Assembly (NCBI RefSeq): GCF_004193775.1
Contig: NC_041006.1
Span: 29,937,102-30,001,101 of the forward strand
DNA from: Glycine soja
Taxonomy: Eukaryota > Streptophyta > Magnoliopsida > Fabales > Fabaceae
Length of the DNA: 64,000 nt
Direction of reading: 5' to 3'
Position numbers and translations under genes: made by a program. The notes beneath the pieces were generated by a model that saw only the letters and a list, made by a program, of their open reading frames with translations, did not search any database and was not told the origin of the DNA. Positions 32,901-47,700 of this stretch are shown in pieces. Within the stretch, counting starts at the first letter, position 1; each line of letters begins with the position of its first letter.

Positions 32901-34640
32901 GAATTCTTTAACTCCTGTCATGTGTCTGGAACAGCCGCTATCTAGGTACCAATCTTCCTTAGCTGATGCTCTAAGTGAAGTATGAACAACAAGACTGACA
33001 ATCTTGTGTTTTGGAACCCACATCATCTTCTTTCTGCTGTTGCTACTTTGAGTTCCATGATGTGGATGGCCATGTAGATGATAGCAAAAGGGCTTTATGT
33101 GACCATACTTGCCACAGTAGTGACACCTCCACTTCTTTCTTTTACTTCTTTTACTCTTTTTCTGCTGCGTTCCATGATGTCGAGACCGATGTTGTGACAT
33201 CGTGGCTCCAGTGCTGTTTTTGGCAGGAACAAATTCTGTCGTGGTTATTCTGCCAGTAGATTTAAACCCAAGTCCTCTCTGGTTTCCAACATTCTTCCCA
33301 AGCTGTAGCACTTCATCAAGCATATCTGAGCCTTTATTCAGCATCTTTATTGATTTTGTCATGTTTTCCAGTTTAGAGTTCAGAAAACCAACTTCTCCTT
33401 TAAGCTCAGAGATCTCCTCTTCATGTGCCTCCTTCTCAGCCTCCAGATCTGCAATGACCTTCTTCAGTTGTGCTTCTTGCTGAAGGATCTTCTCACTTTT
33501 GATGCATAGTTTTCTATAGGATATAGCAAGCTCATCAAAAGTGATTTCACTATCTGTATCACTTGAATCTTCAGCAGATTCAAATCTCCCAGTGAGTGCA
33601 TTTACATCTCTGTCAGAATCACTTTCTTGTTCACTTTCTGTATCATCAGACCGACATACAGAAAGTCCTTTCCTCTGCTTCTTGAGATGAGTGGGACATT
33701 CAGCTATGATGTGTCCATAGCCTTCACACCCATGGCATTGAATTCCTTTGTTGTGACTGGGCTTTTCATCTGACCTTTTCTGGTATTTACTACCTTTCCT
33801 GATGTCGAAAGGGATGTTCTGGACATGTGGTTTCTGCCTCCTGTCCATTCTGTTCAGCACTTTGTTGAACTGCTTTCCAAGGAGCACAACTGCCTTAGTC
33901 AGACCTTCATCAGTATCCAGGTCATACTCATCTTCTTCTCCTTCATCATTGGACACGAACGCCAAGTTCTTGCTCTTCTTTTCAGCCCTATCCGAGAGTC
34001 CTAGCTCAAAGGTTTGAAGGGAACCAATGAGTTCATCTACTCTCATGTTGTAGATGTCTTGGGCCTCCTCTATAGCAGTGACTTTCATGTCAAATCTCTT
34101 AGGCAAGGATCTGAGGATCTTTCTCACCAGCTTTTCATCTGTCATTCTTTCTCCCAAGGCAGTGCAAGCATTGGCAATTTCAAGAATGTTCATGTGGAAG
34201 TCATGAATACACTCTTCCTCCTTCATCTTCAGATTTTCGAATTTTGTGGCCAATAGTTGCAATCTGGACATCTTCACTTTGGAGGTTCCTTCATGAGTGG
34301 TTTTCAGGATCTCCCATGCATCCTTGGCCACTGTGCATGTGTTGATCAGTCTGAAGATATTCTTGTCAACTCCATTGAATAGAGCATTCAAAGCTTTGGA
34401 GTTTCCAAGTGCCAATTCGTCTTCTTCTTTAGTCCAGTCTTCTTCTGGCTTCAATTCATCAGTGGGCTTTCCTTCTGTGTCCAGCATCTTGGGATGTTCC
34501 CAGCCTTTGATGACAGCTTTCCAGGTTCTGCTCTCCAGTGATTTGAGGAAGGCCACCATCCTTGCTTTCCAGTATTCATAGTTGGTTCCATCCAGAATTG
34601 GTGGTCTGTTCACTGGTCCTCCTTCTTTCTCCAAGTTCAT
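29904..34640 (-). CDS. Sirevirus Gag-Pol polyprotein (1578 aa)
   Basis: Intact frame. Gag: copia-type gag domain (about 12-215), CCHC knuckle at 302-315, coiled coil about 370-450, a second CCHC at 506-519. Protease WYLDSGCS at 564-571 (D-S-G). GAG-pre-integrase about 693-745. Integrase catalytic Asp in HMDLMGP (about 760), Asp in RSDHG (about 823) and Glu in GIVERKN (about 859). [13 protein letters not shown] (about 1176-1186) and YVDD (about 1263-1266). RNase H: YCDADW (about 1425), STAEAEY (about 1465) and YCDN (about 1501). Gag assembles particles; protease, integrase and RT-RNase H give cDNA and insertion. Start at 34640, 46 bp inside the PBS side, fits. All catalytic residues are present, so it could be active. 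Confidence 0.95.
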   Translation of the reverse strand: MNLEKEGGPVNRPPILDGTNYEYWKARMVAFLKSLESRTWKAVIKGWEHPKMLDTEGKPTDELKPEEDWTKEEDELALGNSKALNALFNGVDKNIFRLINTCTVAKDAWEILKTTHEGTSKVKMSRLQLLATKFENLKMKEEECIHDFHMNILEIANACTALGERMTDEKLVRKILRSLPKRFDMKVTAIEEAQDIYNMRVDELIGSLQTFELGLSDRAEKKSKNLAFVSNDEGEEDEYDLDTDEGLTKAVVLLGKQFNKVLNRMDRRQKPHVQNIPFDIRKGSKYQKRSDEKPSHNKGIQCHGCEGYGHIIAECPTHLKKQRKGLSVCRSDDTESEQESDSDRDVNALTGRFESAEDSSDTDSEITFDELAISYRKLCIKSEKILQQEAQLKKVIADLEAEKEAHEEEISELKGEVGFLNSKLENMTKSIKMLNKGSDMLDEVLQLGKNVGNQRGLGFKSTGRITTTEFVPAKNSTGATMSQHRSRHHGTQQKKSKRSKRKKWRCHYCGKYGHIKPFCYHLHGHPHHGTQSSNSRKKMMWVPKHKIVSLVVHTSLRASAKEDWYLDSGCSRHMTGVKEFLVNIEPCSTSYVTFGDGSKGKIIGMGKLVHDGLPSLNKVLLVKGLTANLISISQLCDEGFNVNFTKSECLVTNEKSEVLMKGSRSKDNCYLWTPQETSYSSTCLSSKEDEVRIWHQRFGHLHLRGMKKIIDKGAVRGIPNLKIEEGRICGECQIGKQVKMSHQKLQHQTTSRVLELLHMDLMGPMQVERLGGKRYAYVVVDDFSRFTWVNFIREKSDTFEVFKELSLRLQREKDCVIKRIRSDHGREFENSRFTEFCTSEGITHEFSAAITPQQNGIVERKNRTLQEAARVMLHAKELPYNLWAEAMNTACYIHNRVTLRRGTPTTLYEIWKGRKPTVKHFHIFGSPCYIVADREQRRKMDPKSDAGIFLGYSTNSRAYRVFNSRTRTVMESINVVVDDLTPARKKDVEEDVRTSGDNVADTAKSAENAENSDSATDESNINQPDKRPSIRIQKMHPKELIIGDPNRGVTTRSREIEIVSNSCFVSKIEPKNVKEALTDEFWINAMQEELEQFKRNEVWELVPRPEGTNVIGTKWIFKNKTNEEGVITRNKARLVAQGYTQIEGVDFDETFAPVARLESIRLLLGVACILKFKLYQMDVKSAFLNGYLNEKAYVEQPKGFVDPTHPDHVYRLKKALYGLKQAPRAWYERLTEFLTQQGYRKGGIDKTLFVKQDAENLMIAQIYVDDIVFGGMSNEMLRHFVQQMQSEFEMSLVGELTYFLGLQVKQMEDSIFLSQSKYAKNIVKKFGMENASHKRTPAPTHLKLSKDEAGTSVDQSMYRSMIGSLLYLTASRPDITYAVGVCARYQANPKISHLTQVKRILKYVNGTSDYGIMYCHCSDSMLVGYCDADWAGSADDRKSTSGGCFYLGTNLISWFSKKQNCVSLSTAEAEYIAAGSSCSQLVWMKQMLKEYNVEQDVMTLYCDNLSAINISKNPVQHSRTKHIDIRHHYIRELVDDKVITLEHVDTEEQITDIFTKALDAKQFEKLRGKLGICLLEEL

Positions 34641-34683
34641 CAGAATTTATCTCCCTAGATCTCACTCAGTGATTTCGAGTGCC

Positions 34684-34698
34684 TGCTCTGATACCAAT
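34684..34698 (-). promoter_or_regulatory. Sirevirus primer-binding site
   Basis: On the minus strand TTGGTATCAGAGCAGG follows the 5' LTR after a short spacer, complementary to the 3' end of plant initiator tRNA-Met. Confidence 0.9.
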
Positions 34699-35898
34699 TG
34701 AAATTCTGATACTGGGGACAGATGTCGTACCGGATGTCACGACATCACGCTTCAGAACATGCAGATTATATTTGGGAGTATGAACAGATTAAACAAGTAA
34801 ATAACACAAGAGAATTGTTAACCCAGTTCGGTGCAACCTCACCTACATCTGGGGGCTACCAAGCCAGGGAGGAAATCCACTAAAATAGTGTTAGTTCAAG
34901 GTCTAACAGCCACTGTTTACAACCTTCTCACCTAACCACTACCCGTGCGACCTCTACCTAAGAGCCACTCTTAGATATGAGAACCTCCGCTCACTCCCTC
35001 TCAATCACACTCCCGTGTTTACAATTAAATCAAAGACACACCAGAGATTGCTCTCTGAACAAAAGAGATCAACTCTACACACTAGAGATCAACTCTACAC
35101 ACTAGAGATCAACTCTACACACTCAGGTCCAACACTTGATGTTAGGGTACCATCAAGGTGGCTCACAAAACACTCAAGTCCCAAAACTCACAAAATAACT
35201 CTTCAATCCCGGACTTGGTACAGAACTCGTGCAGCCTTCGTGTTTATATAGCAGTGAGCGTATCTGGGCTGCAACAGCTTGTGCTGGATGAGATCTATCA
35301 TTCTTCCTGAAAATCTGCACTTAAAGATCTAAAAGATACAGTTTGATCTTTTAGTTTGAATCTTTAATCTTTAATCTCTAATCCCTGAACGAACTCTTCT
35401 AGTTTGTAATTCGAACTTTAATGATCTTTTAATTCGTTCCTAAAGATAGATCTTCTAATCTCTTGCTAACTGCACAATAATCTGTTAAAGATATAACAGA
35501 TTTATATGTCCAGTATTTTCGGGCCAGATGTCCTGGACATCGTATCCGACATTGTGGATCCTGCAGCTTCAATGCTTTTAGCAACTCCAGTATTTTCGGG
35601 CAGGATGTCCTGGACATTGTATCCGACATCGTGGATCCTGCAGCTTCAATGCTTTTAGCAATTCCAGTATTTTCGAGCAGGATGTCCTGGACATTGTATC
35701 CGACATCGTGAATCCTGCAGCTTCAATTCTTCATTTGACATTTCATCTTGCCTTGTGCATTGTGCAGCCCGATCTTATCGTTGACATAACGTTGGACATC
35801 ATGTGCAGCAACTCCAGCTTTCCTTCATTGTCTAAGTGCTTATGTTTTAACAAAATCTTAGCCAATCTTTTAAAACTCAGTAGAGCTAAGCACTAACA
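34699..35898 (-). repeat. Sirevirus 5' LTR
   Basis: 1200 bp, same length as the 3' LTR, offset 8630. The three differences lie near 35042 (C/T), 35553 (T/C) and 35653 (T/G). It has the same 20-bp and 77-bp tandem repeats and would carry the promoter for the minus-strand transcript. Confidence 0.95.
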
Positions 35899-35903
35899 AG
35901 GAC

Positions 35904-38795
<2,892 letters not shown>

Positions 38796-38852
38796 AAAAC
38801 AGTAGATTTTGTTTACGAAAATTTTGAAAAAGGTAAAAATCTGAACTTTTCT

Positions 38853-41070
38853 GTGGAACATACTAGTGGGCTTATGGCGCTACAAAACAAAGATTGCATC
38901 CCCATAATTTGCAATAAAGAGAAAAACAAAAGCCTACATATTTTGGTTAAAATAAATTTTCCTAAAATAAATAAATTTAACCAAACAGAAATAATTCTGC
39001 AAGCCTTGGTAGACATTGGTTGTTCTTTTACTTCTATATGCCAAACTGTTGTACCTCAACACAATTGCTTCAAAAGTAATATAATAACCAAAACTAGAAC
39101 AATGTTTGGAGACATAATAACAAATGATACAGAAACACGAAATTTCACCATTCAATTATCCACAAATTGTGAAATTTTTTGTAATAAAATTTTTACAAAT
39201 AAAGTAGATGTGGTAGACTTACGACTTGCTAAAGAAAAAATGATCCTAGGACTCGATTTTATGATACTTAATAATAGATCAATTACTATTACAAAAGATT
39301 ATCTATTAATTTCCACAAACTCATGGATGTCACCTATAATAGATGAACTCACATCAAAGTTACGAACAAAGCGTGGTGATGCCCCCACTAACATAAATAA
39401 AAATAATCAATGTCCTTGTGATACACCCGGTAGCTGTAAAATAAAAGAATCAAAAAATAATGGTAGTATAAACACTATAGAAACATCTAACACATCCCAT
39501 GATCTTTATTATGAAAGTATTTTGGAAAGCATAAAAACAGAAAAAGAGCTACAATATGAACTATCTGTAGCAGAATCTGATTACAAATCTGTCAAAATTA
39601 ACAAGATTATAACTTTTGATAATATACAACAGATCATAGATGGATTAAATAAAACCAGTATAATAGGAGAAGACCCTACAAAATATTGGGAAAAAGATCT
39701 TGTTATATGCAAATTAGAAATCATAAACCCAGATCTGATAATTAAAACCAAAGATATTCAGTATGGGAATTTCGAACAAGAGAAATGTAAAAGCCACATA
39801 AAAACCCTCTTGGATTTAAAAGTCATAGCACCTAGTACTAGTCCTCATAGAAGCCCTGCTTTCATTGTTAATAAACATTCGGAACAAAAAAGAGGAAAGA
39901 CTAGAATGGTCTATAATTACAAAAGGCTTAACGATAACACCCACATAGATGGATACACTATTCCCTCTAAAGATGTGTTAATAAATAGGATATAGAAAGC
40001 CAAATGGTTTTTGAAATTTGATTTAAAATCAGAATTCCACCAAGTAAAAATGCATCCTGATTCAATAAAGTGGACTGCTTTTTCTTGTTCAGAAGGATTA
40101 TTTGAATGGAAAGTAATGCCTTTCGGACTCAAAAATACACCACAAATTTTTCAAAGAAAAATGGATAATATTTTTGGAAATTATAAAGAAATCACTTGTA
40201 CGTACATAGATGACGTACTTGTCTTCTCAAAAACTAAAGAAGAACATTATTTACATCTTAAACAAGTTCTTCATTTATTTGAAAATTTTGGATTGATTAT
40301 TTCAAAGTCAAAAATGGAAATTTGTAAAACCCATATTTCTTTTCTAGGAACAAAAATAGGAAATGAAAAAATAAGGCTACAACCTCATATCTCCCAAAAA
40401 ATTCTTGGTTTCCCAGATAAAATGGAAGATATAAAAACCTTAAGAGCTTTTCTAGGCCTGCTTAATTATGCAAGAAACTTTATCAACGACCTAGGAAAAT
40501 ATACAACTCCTCTTTACAATAAAACATCTCTGACTGGATAAAGAAAATTCAATACAGAGGATATAAAATTAGTTCAGAAGATTAAAGAAATGGTTAATAA
40601 CTTGCCATATCTATCTTTACCATTAGATTCTGACTATCTAGTTATAGAATGTGATGGTTGTGAAAAATGATGGGGAGCCATCCTAAAGAAAAAGAAAAAC
40701 AAAAATGAAAAAAATTCATGATGAGGAAATTTGTAGGTATGCTTCAGGAAAATACGATACAAAACCACAGGTATACTCAACATCTACAGACTATGAAGTA
40801 AATGCTGTAATAAATGCTCTAGAAGGATTTAAACTCTTCTTAATTAATAAAAGCGAAATTACCATAAGAACAGATTGTGAAGCTATAGTGGCTTATGGTA
40901 GCCAACAGATAAATACTGACAAAAAACCCCACAAAAGATGGCTTTTATTCCAAGAGTATGTTTATCATAATGGAATAAAAATAAATTTTGAACATATAAA
41001 AAGAGTAAAAAATGTTGCTGCTGATATTCTTTCTCGTTTTGCAAGGATACAACAAAATGAAGCCTTGTAA
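38853..41070 (+). pseudogene. Pararetroviral protease, reverse transcriptase and RNase H
   Basis: 38853-39995 (380 aa) carries the aspartic protease with ALVDIGCSFTSIC (D-I-G for D-T/S-G) and GLDFMI, then the start of RT (HRSPAFIVNK, KTRMVYNYKRLN). After TAG at 39993-39995 the same frame resumes at 40011-40541 with VMPFGLKNTP and YIDDVLVFS, the catalytic Asp pair. 40705-41070 is RNase H with TDCEAIVAYG. RT would copy the pregenomic RNA. Stops at 39995 and 40541 and a stop near 40670 inactivate it. Confidence 0.85.
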
Positions 41071-42184
41071 GGTTTCCTACCAAAACATAAAGCAGAAAAT
41101 GAAGTTCGGCAATCAAGAATTTCCTGTACTTACAAATGAGTTTCACTACCCTAGTAGAGAAGTTGTTAATGACAAATTCAATTGTCTCATTGATAATATT
41201 TGGAATATTCCAAAAAATACAAATAATAATGAGCAGTTTGTCTGTTCAGTAAAAAAGGGCATAATATGTGCTCTATACAATTTCTGCATTGCAGATAACC
41301 AAGGAGTCCATCTCCTTACAAAAGCCTCTCCTTCTGGAAAAGGTTATACAACTTTTGTCCTATTATCAGGACCTCATAAAGGTGTTTATACCAATTTTAA
41401 AGACCTTTGCCTTGCAAAAGAGGGTATTCAAAGCCCAATATATAAAGGTTTCTATTCGAGGGAAGAAGCAGAAAAAGCCCTCGAACTAAATACCACAGAC
41501 ATCAATAAAATAAAAAGGGCTCTTGAACCAGAAAACCTGACTATAGTCATAAATGCTGGCCAAACCAAGACTAGCCAGAAAACCTACAAAGACTTAGTCA
41601 GCCCAAATATCCCAGGACCAACAAATGACCTAAACTTAGACAATTTTAAGAAAATACAAAGTTTATTGTTTAAGGTACACAATAACCAGACCCAAATTTT
41701 GGGACTATACATAGGTGTGCATGCTTATTTCAACCAAAAATTTGTATGCATCAATAAAACCCCATACTGTCAAGACAAAACCAATTGTCCTTGCAAGATA
41801 AAATTCCTCTTTAGAAAAGCCTTACTAGACATGGACCAATTTAAGTCCTTCGGATATGAGGACTTAGCAATTTCTGCGAAAAGTCTATTAGACTATGAAT
41901 GTTTGGAATCAATCCTGATTCCTCCATCTGATAGATTCGAGGGATTCAATCCCTCAATCAATGAGGCCATAAACTTAATCCAGGCATAAATGATGGACTA
42001 CATTGCCATCAAAATAACAACTTGCCCAAGTAACTTTATTGCCCAGAATTATCCATGCCATGTTATGAAACTCTTACCAGAGGATCATAAAGACTATCCC
42101 TGTTTATTTAATGATGAATACGAAAGTTGGGATGTACAGGGTAATACACAGTATCAATATAGCCTTATGAGGGCACAAATTTAG
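41012..42184 (+). pseudogene. Pararetroviral viroplasmin/TAV-like protein
   Basis: 325-aa frame 41012-41989, overlapping the end of RNase H; the first likely Met may be at 41057. Centre contains GPHKGVYTNFKDLC and YKGFYSREEAEKAL (about 41370-41490), the caulimovirus viroplasmin fold (PF01693), which in inclusion-body/transactivator proteins supports translation of polycistronic viral RNA. A CPCKIKFLFRKALL Cys-containing part follows. TAA at 41987 is followed by a short extra frame to 42184. Relatively intact, but other genes of the copy are broken. Confidence 0.75.
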
Positions 42185-43451
42185 GGATATCAATGGTTCT
42201 TCTCAGAATCAGACAAACGTGAGTTTGATCTAATAAAAGAAACTCATGACACAAAGCTTTTCCTGCCCTTATACAATGGGAAGTTTTTTATTCCTTTCCA
42301 GGTAGATCACAATAACAAACTGGTTCAATTCTTCCAAAAAGAGAAAAAGGACAAGGAGATTTACGAAGCCAGCGGATGCCATGGACAACAAACTCCTCCT
42401 TTCCCATCTACCGACCTCTCAATGGAAGACTCATTCAACATCTTCTGTTCTGGGAATATCCAAAACGAAGAAGATGTTACGATCACAAAGTCAACCAAGA
42501 GTTAAAGACAAAAGCATCCTGCCTAAACACAGTCAAAATCCAAGGCGGGAATCATCACTATTGCATAGACTAGGACATTGAGCTTATCTACAAAACTTTA
42601 TTTGTAAAAGACAACCCTGTGACAAAGTAAATGAACAGTAAATTTACTGTTCTTGACTGAAGGGGTTTTTGTCTTATTCCATCAGTTTTCTTTATATAAA
42701 GGGTGTAGGGATTCAGTTTAACACACACGTTGAATGACATCAGACCTAATAGTGAGAGAAAAACTGAAGGAAGAAAAGCTTGTAATAGTTGTCTGTGCAA
42801 TAATATCAAGTTCTTTTCTGGATCTTTCCCCCTTTTTTCCCCAATTTTTCCTCTAAAAAACTATAAGTATGAATCTCACTATGTCTGGCTAATCCTTTTG
42901 AAGGCACCCTCAAGGGGCCTTAGTTATCTCTATTTGGAAAATGCGAATATGATTTAGAACCCAGTTGTTGTAAATAGAGTTTTTTTTTTTACTTTTTCTT
43001 TTCTTTCTACTTGTTTTTCGAAAACCTGGGATTAGTAAGCCTGCAAAGGTGTGCCCTTGATAGCTGTTTTTGAAAAACTATGAAAGCCCTTTTTGGTTAG
43101 GCTAGTGCTTGGAGGAAAATAAGATCAATGTAAGACCCAAAGAAGTGTGGGCAGTTCTCAATCTTCAATACTCAGCTTAATATCTAGAAAACCGATAAGG
43201 ACCTTGTAGATTTAAATAAAAAAAAAGTCTGGGTTCATCATATTTTATATTTTTCCCAAATAAGATAACTTACAGTGTCCACTTGGGGAGTGCCCTCTAT
43301 CCATCTAATTTGATATTTTCCTTCCGCATACCGCTTACTCTTAACTGTTATTAATTATCCTTAACTGTATAATAATTTGGGTTTACTAATATAATATAAA
43401 TCTAACTAGGAGGCTCTGCCACCTTTGTTGATCTATATTATATCCTTTTTA
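42185..43451 (+). other. Pararetroviral 3' non-coding / promoter-like region
   Basis: A remnant frame runs to about 42570. A TATA-like TTTATATAAAGGG lies at 42691 and is followed by no long frame. A poly(T) run lies at 42981-42990. The position after TAV is where the main promoter and leader of caulimovirids lie. Nothing else recognised to 43451. Confidence 0.5.
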
Positions 43452-43631
43452 CATATAGGGTGTAAAAACTAATTTGGTAAAAAAATTGAATTGATCTGAT
43501 TTCAAACTATTTCATCAGGTTTGGTTTTATATCTAAATAGTCAAATTGATTTAAAATCGAATTGATTTTAAAAAATTGGTTTCGAACTGAATTGATTTTT
43601 AATCAGTTTTAAACTGTTTCTAAGAGCCGAA
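43452..43631. repeat. 180-bp direct repeat flanking the pararetrovirus, right copy
   Basis: Second copy of 25638-25817; continues without break into the rest of the MITE (43632-43852). Confidence 0.85.
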
Positions 43632-43852
43632 CCAATTTCGAACTGATTTTCAAACTATTTTTTTCAAATAAAAAAAAGTATTCAAGTGAAAACTATTTTG
43701 GTAACCGAACTGATTTTGTAGAAATAATTCGGTTAGGCGAATTAATTTTATAAAATAGTGTACTCCTTTTTTTCTTTAATTAATTCAGAAAAAAAACCAA
43801 TTTGATTTAGGTTTTGTTAATTCAATCCAAATCGATTATTTTTGCACACCAC

Positions 43853-44033
43853 TAGGAGCAAGATATAACATTGGGTTTCGGATCGTGTGGATCGCATGAA
43901 GGGAGTTCGTGTAGCAAACAACTTTGGGAAGGCCAAGATTCCATGCAAGTTGGAGGCCATGTAAAATGGTTAATAGCTCCACATGAAGAATATCAATATA
44001 GCCAGCAAAATCATAGAAAAGCTTTCACCCAAA
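43853..44033 (-). pseudogene. LINE ORF2 RNase H segment
   Basis: Minus strand; encodes the middle of the RNase H domain (region with CYTNSLHAIHTIRNP) and joins in frame to 25639 across the MITE. The part 43905-44033 is repeated at 50839-50967. Confidence 0.75.
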
Positions 44034-44742
44034 AACTTGTTAACTAATTGGCAAGTGAACCAAATTTGTCACAAGTAGTAAAGTTCGAGTGTCGAATCAC
44101 AGGGACTTACTTACTTAGATTGATGCAAACCCAATTTACAAGTAAGAGATAAGGAATTTAAAACAACAAATAAAGAACGATAGGATATAAGATAAAGATT
44201 TAAAGATAAAAATAGAAGATAGTAAAGATAAAGATTTTAATTAAAAGATGTTAAAGATAAAGATAAAAATAGAATATAAAAAAGATAAGATAAGATAAAA
44301 AAAATAAAAGATTAAGATGGAGATAAAGAAAGATAAGTTCAGGATGTCATAACGTTGGGACCTAACTTGCTTTGTTTGCCTAGCTATTTAATTACCCTCT
44401 GTCAAGCGACTAATCCCTAAAAAACTTATGCATGTAAGACCTTCATTATATTTCTAGTAAGGATTATCCTCTGTCAAACACCTAACTCCTACAAATGATG
44501 CAAGAATGAACGATACATGACATTAAAATAAGAAAGAATAACAGGAAAGAAAACACTTTTTTGCATTGATAAATACGAAGTGTACAATACATCTTTTGGC
44601 TTTTTAGGCCTGTCAGACCCTAACTAAGGGTTTAGGCTCTTATAGCCATAAGTGGCCTTACACTTGAAAAAGGGGTTTAGAAACTGATGGAAGAGAATGG
44701 ATGGAAAAAAGACATAAAAAGAAAGATTTCACTCACCCCGGA
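44034..44742 (-). mobile_element. Antisense LTR fragment of an Athila-type element
   Basis: The reverse complement ends with AACA then AGTTTTTGG, the same LTR-end/PBS arrangement as in the Athila element at 5469-5480, and contains CCCTGTGATTCGACACTCG, close to the sequence in that LTR (about 5392). The middle (44140-44340) is AGATAAAGATT-rich simple sequence. Neither the other LTR end nor coding sequence was found. The junction with LINE sequence (about 44028-44035) shares CCAAA. Confidence 0.6.
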
Positions 44743-47700
44743 TGTTAGAATTAATGTCTCTTGTGAGAGACATGTGACTTATGTAGGGACTAATAAATAA
44801 ATAATTAATAATTAAGGACTAAATTGTTATTGGGTTAAATAGGAGAAGTTTTTTAAAAGTAATTGCTACTTGATTAGAGTAGTGGTTATAAAAAGGAATT
44901 AATACCCACTAACTTGAAACAAGGTCCCCTTGCTAACATAAAAGTGAGTGCTCTCTTTAATATATAGTCATCACAAACGTAGAGAGGCAGAAAGAATAGT
45001 CGAGGGAGTGAAATTTTGTTTTTCTCCTCTTTCAAGGAAATCAAAATACACTGCAGAGATGTCTCACTATGGAGAAAGATATGCATTATTTGTTTATTTA
45101 TTATTTATTATTTGTGAGAATCATAGGTTTCAAGATCCTGCTGGTTTCATATGATTAATAATCTAGAAAACCCTTAAATTTTTTACATGAGTTATGAAAT
45201 TAGAAATTTATGATTTTCTAATAATGATTTATTTTCTCCCAATTATGCATAAACCATGCCTATGAAATTTAGCGATTTTATTTTTTTGCTCCAAATATGA
45301 TATTTTGTAAATAAAAAAAGGATATTATTTTCCAAGAAAGTATAATATTGGAGAAAGAAATCAATTATGTATTGCCTGTAATTACTGCACAAATACATGA
45401 AAAGCGAAAGTTCTCCCTGTGTTGCCATGTATGTTTTTATCAATCGAAGGAAAGTAAGAGAATAATCTTTTTGTTTGAATGGAAAGAGCAAAATCCCAAT
45501 TCTCTATCATGTACGTTCAAAAGCAAGGAATTATCTTGGAATTGCTATTCTCAACCCACTTTTGCTATTCTCAATCCCACATGTTCAATTTTTTTTCTAA
45601 ATATTATTATTGAATGTCATTAAAGGATTTAAAGTTTATGTCCTGAAATTAAATTAACGTGAATGCTTTAAAATCATTGATAGCAGCAAATATGTATATG
45701 CTATACATTTGTTTCAATGTGATTGAAGTTCTATTATTTTATTGGTTATAATATGAATGTATGGTATTTACTTGGCCTGTAATGAAATACATAAAATAGT
45801 TATGAATTGTTAATAGCAATAAGTATGTGCAGGCCATATATTTGGTTGGAATTAAGTGTATGATGAATTTGTTAGTCACCAAAGTGGCCAAATTTATAAG
45901 GTTATTTAATTCCATATTAATGATTATTTCAATTACTCATAGAATAATAGATGCTAAATTATATGATTGTTGGTTTATGGGTAATTGAAATTCATTATTA
46001 TAAGGGATTTATGGATCGCCCAAAGGTTGATTAGTTGTTCTTATAATTAATGAATATAATTGTAGGTAATTTGTGTGTATCATTGGTTTTATTTATATAC
46101 CCAAAGGTAATAGGTACTACCAATTGGTGCATATTTAATTGTATGCTAAGAGTTTTATTAGCATCATTATGTTTGTATGTTGTGTGTTGGTGTATCACTG
46201 AAAGGAGATCATCAATATACATTGATTGTTATCTGAATGAATCATATGTATGACATGTGTTTTTAAGTCTCAAAACACTTATGTGGATGTTATTATGCAA
46301 TACATGTTCCCAATTCATTGAATTCTCATGTATCATCTGTGTCAATTTTAATGGGCTTAACTTCTCTGACTGGAATGAGCAAGTCCAATTTCACGTCAGT
46401 GTTTTGGATCTTGATCTTGCTATATTGAAAGAGAAGTTTGTTACTATTACTGATGCTAGTAGCAATGAAGAGAAAGTTCATTATAAAACTTGGGAAAGAT
46501 CTAACAGACTCAACCTAATGTTCATGAGAATGACTGTTGCAGACAGTATTAAGACTGCTCTCCCTAAGACCGATAATGCTAAAGAGTTTATGAAATTAGT
46601 GGGAGAGCGCTCTCAAACAGCTGATAAGTTTCTTGTTGGGACATTAATGAGTACATTGATCACCATGAAGTTTGATGGTTCACGTACTATGTATGGACAT
46701 GCCATTGATATGACAAACATTGCAATAAGACTTAAGACCTTAGGAATAATTGTGAATGAGAACTTCCTTGTTCAATTTATTTTGAACTCATTATAGTCTG
46801 AGTATGACCCATTCCAAATGAGCTATAATACCACGAAAGATAAATGGAATGTGCATGAATTGCACGATATGTTAGTTCAGGAAGAAACGAGCCTTAAAAA
46901 TCAAGGAAGTCACTCAGTCCATTATGTAAGCCACCAAGGGAATCAATGAGCTAGAAAAAGATTTGTGAAGAAGCATGATAAAGGAAAAGGGCCATTAAAG
47001 ATCAATGATGGTCTTGTGCAAATCCAAAAGAAGGCATCAAAGAGTAATAATTGTCATTTTATGGAAAATTTAGACACTTCCAGAAGGATTGCCTAAAGCG
47101 TAAGTCTTGGTTCGAAAAGAAAGGTGAGTTTAATGCTCATGTATGTTTTGAATCAAACTTAACTGAAGTTCCCCATAATACATGGTGGATTGATTCTGGA
47201 TGTATGACTCATGTTTCTAACACTATGTTGGGATTCCTTACAATCCAAACCATAAGCCCAAATGAGAAGTTCATCTTCATGGGGAATAGAATGAAAGCTT
47301 CAGTGGAAGCAATCAGGACTTATCGTTTAAAACTCAACATTGGACATCATTTAGATTTACTAGAAACTCTTTATGTACCTAGTTTATCTAGGAATTTAGT
47401 TTCATTATCTAAACTTGATGTTACTGGATACTCTTTTAATTTTGGTAATAGATGTTTAATTTTATTTAAGCATAATCATCTCAGTGGTACTGGTGTTCTT
47501 TGTGATGGTTTATATAAATTGAAATTAGATGGTTTGTATGCTGAAACCATTTTAGCTCTGCATCATAATGTTGGCATTAAACTATTTAGTGAATGAATGA
47601 TCTGCTTTCTTGTGGCATAAATGTTTAGGTCACATTTCTAGAGAAAGGAAAGAAAGATTAATAAAGAATGAAATTCTTCCTGATCTAGATTTTAGGGATC

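Larger units (their letters stand above)
26069..35898 (-). mobile_element. Near-intact Sirevirus (SIRE1-like Ty1/copia) with envelope-like ORF
   Basis: 9830 bp, minus orientation. Two 1200-bp LTRs (26069-27268 and 34699-35898) differ at three positions by direct comparison. Target duplication AGGAC at 26064-26068 and 35899-35903. PBS at 34684-34696 (minus TGGTATCAGAGC, initiator tRNA-Met). One uninterrupted gag-pol frame (29904-34640) and an envelope-like frame (27906-29903) separated by a single TAG. Several PPT-like tracts lie before the 3' LTR. All domains needed for autonomous transposition are readable, and LTR near-identity implies very recent insertion. Confidence 0.95.

Noticed and set aside
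44140..44340. AGATAAAGATT-rich tract as a satellite
   Set aside because: Irregular simple sequence inside an LTR fragment, without a fixed unit length.
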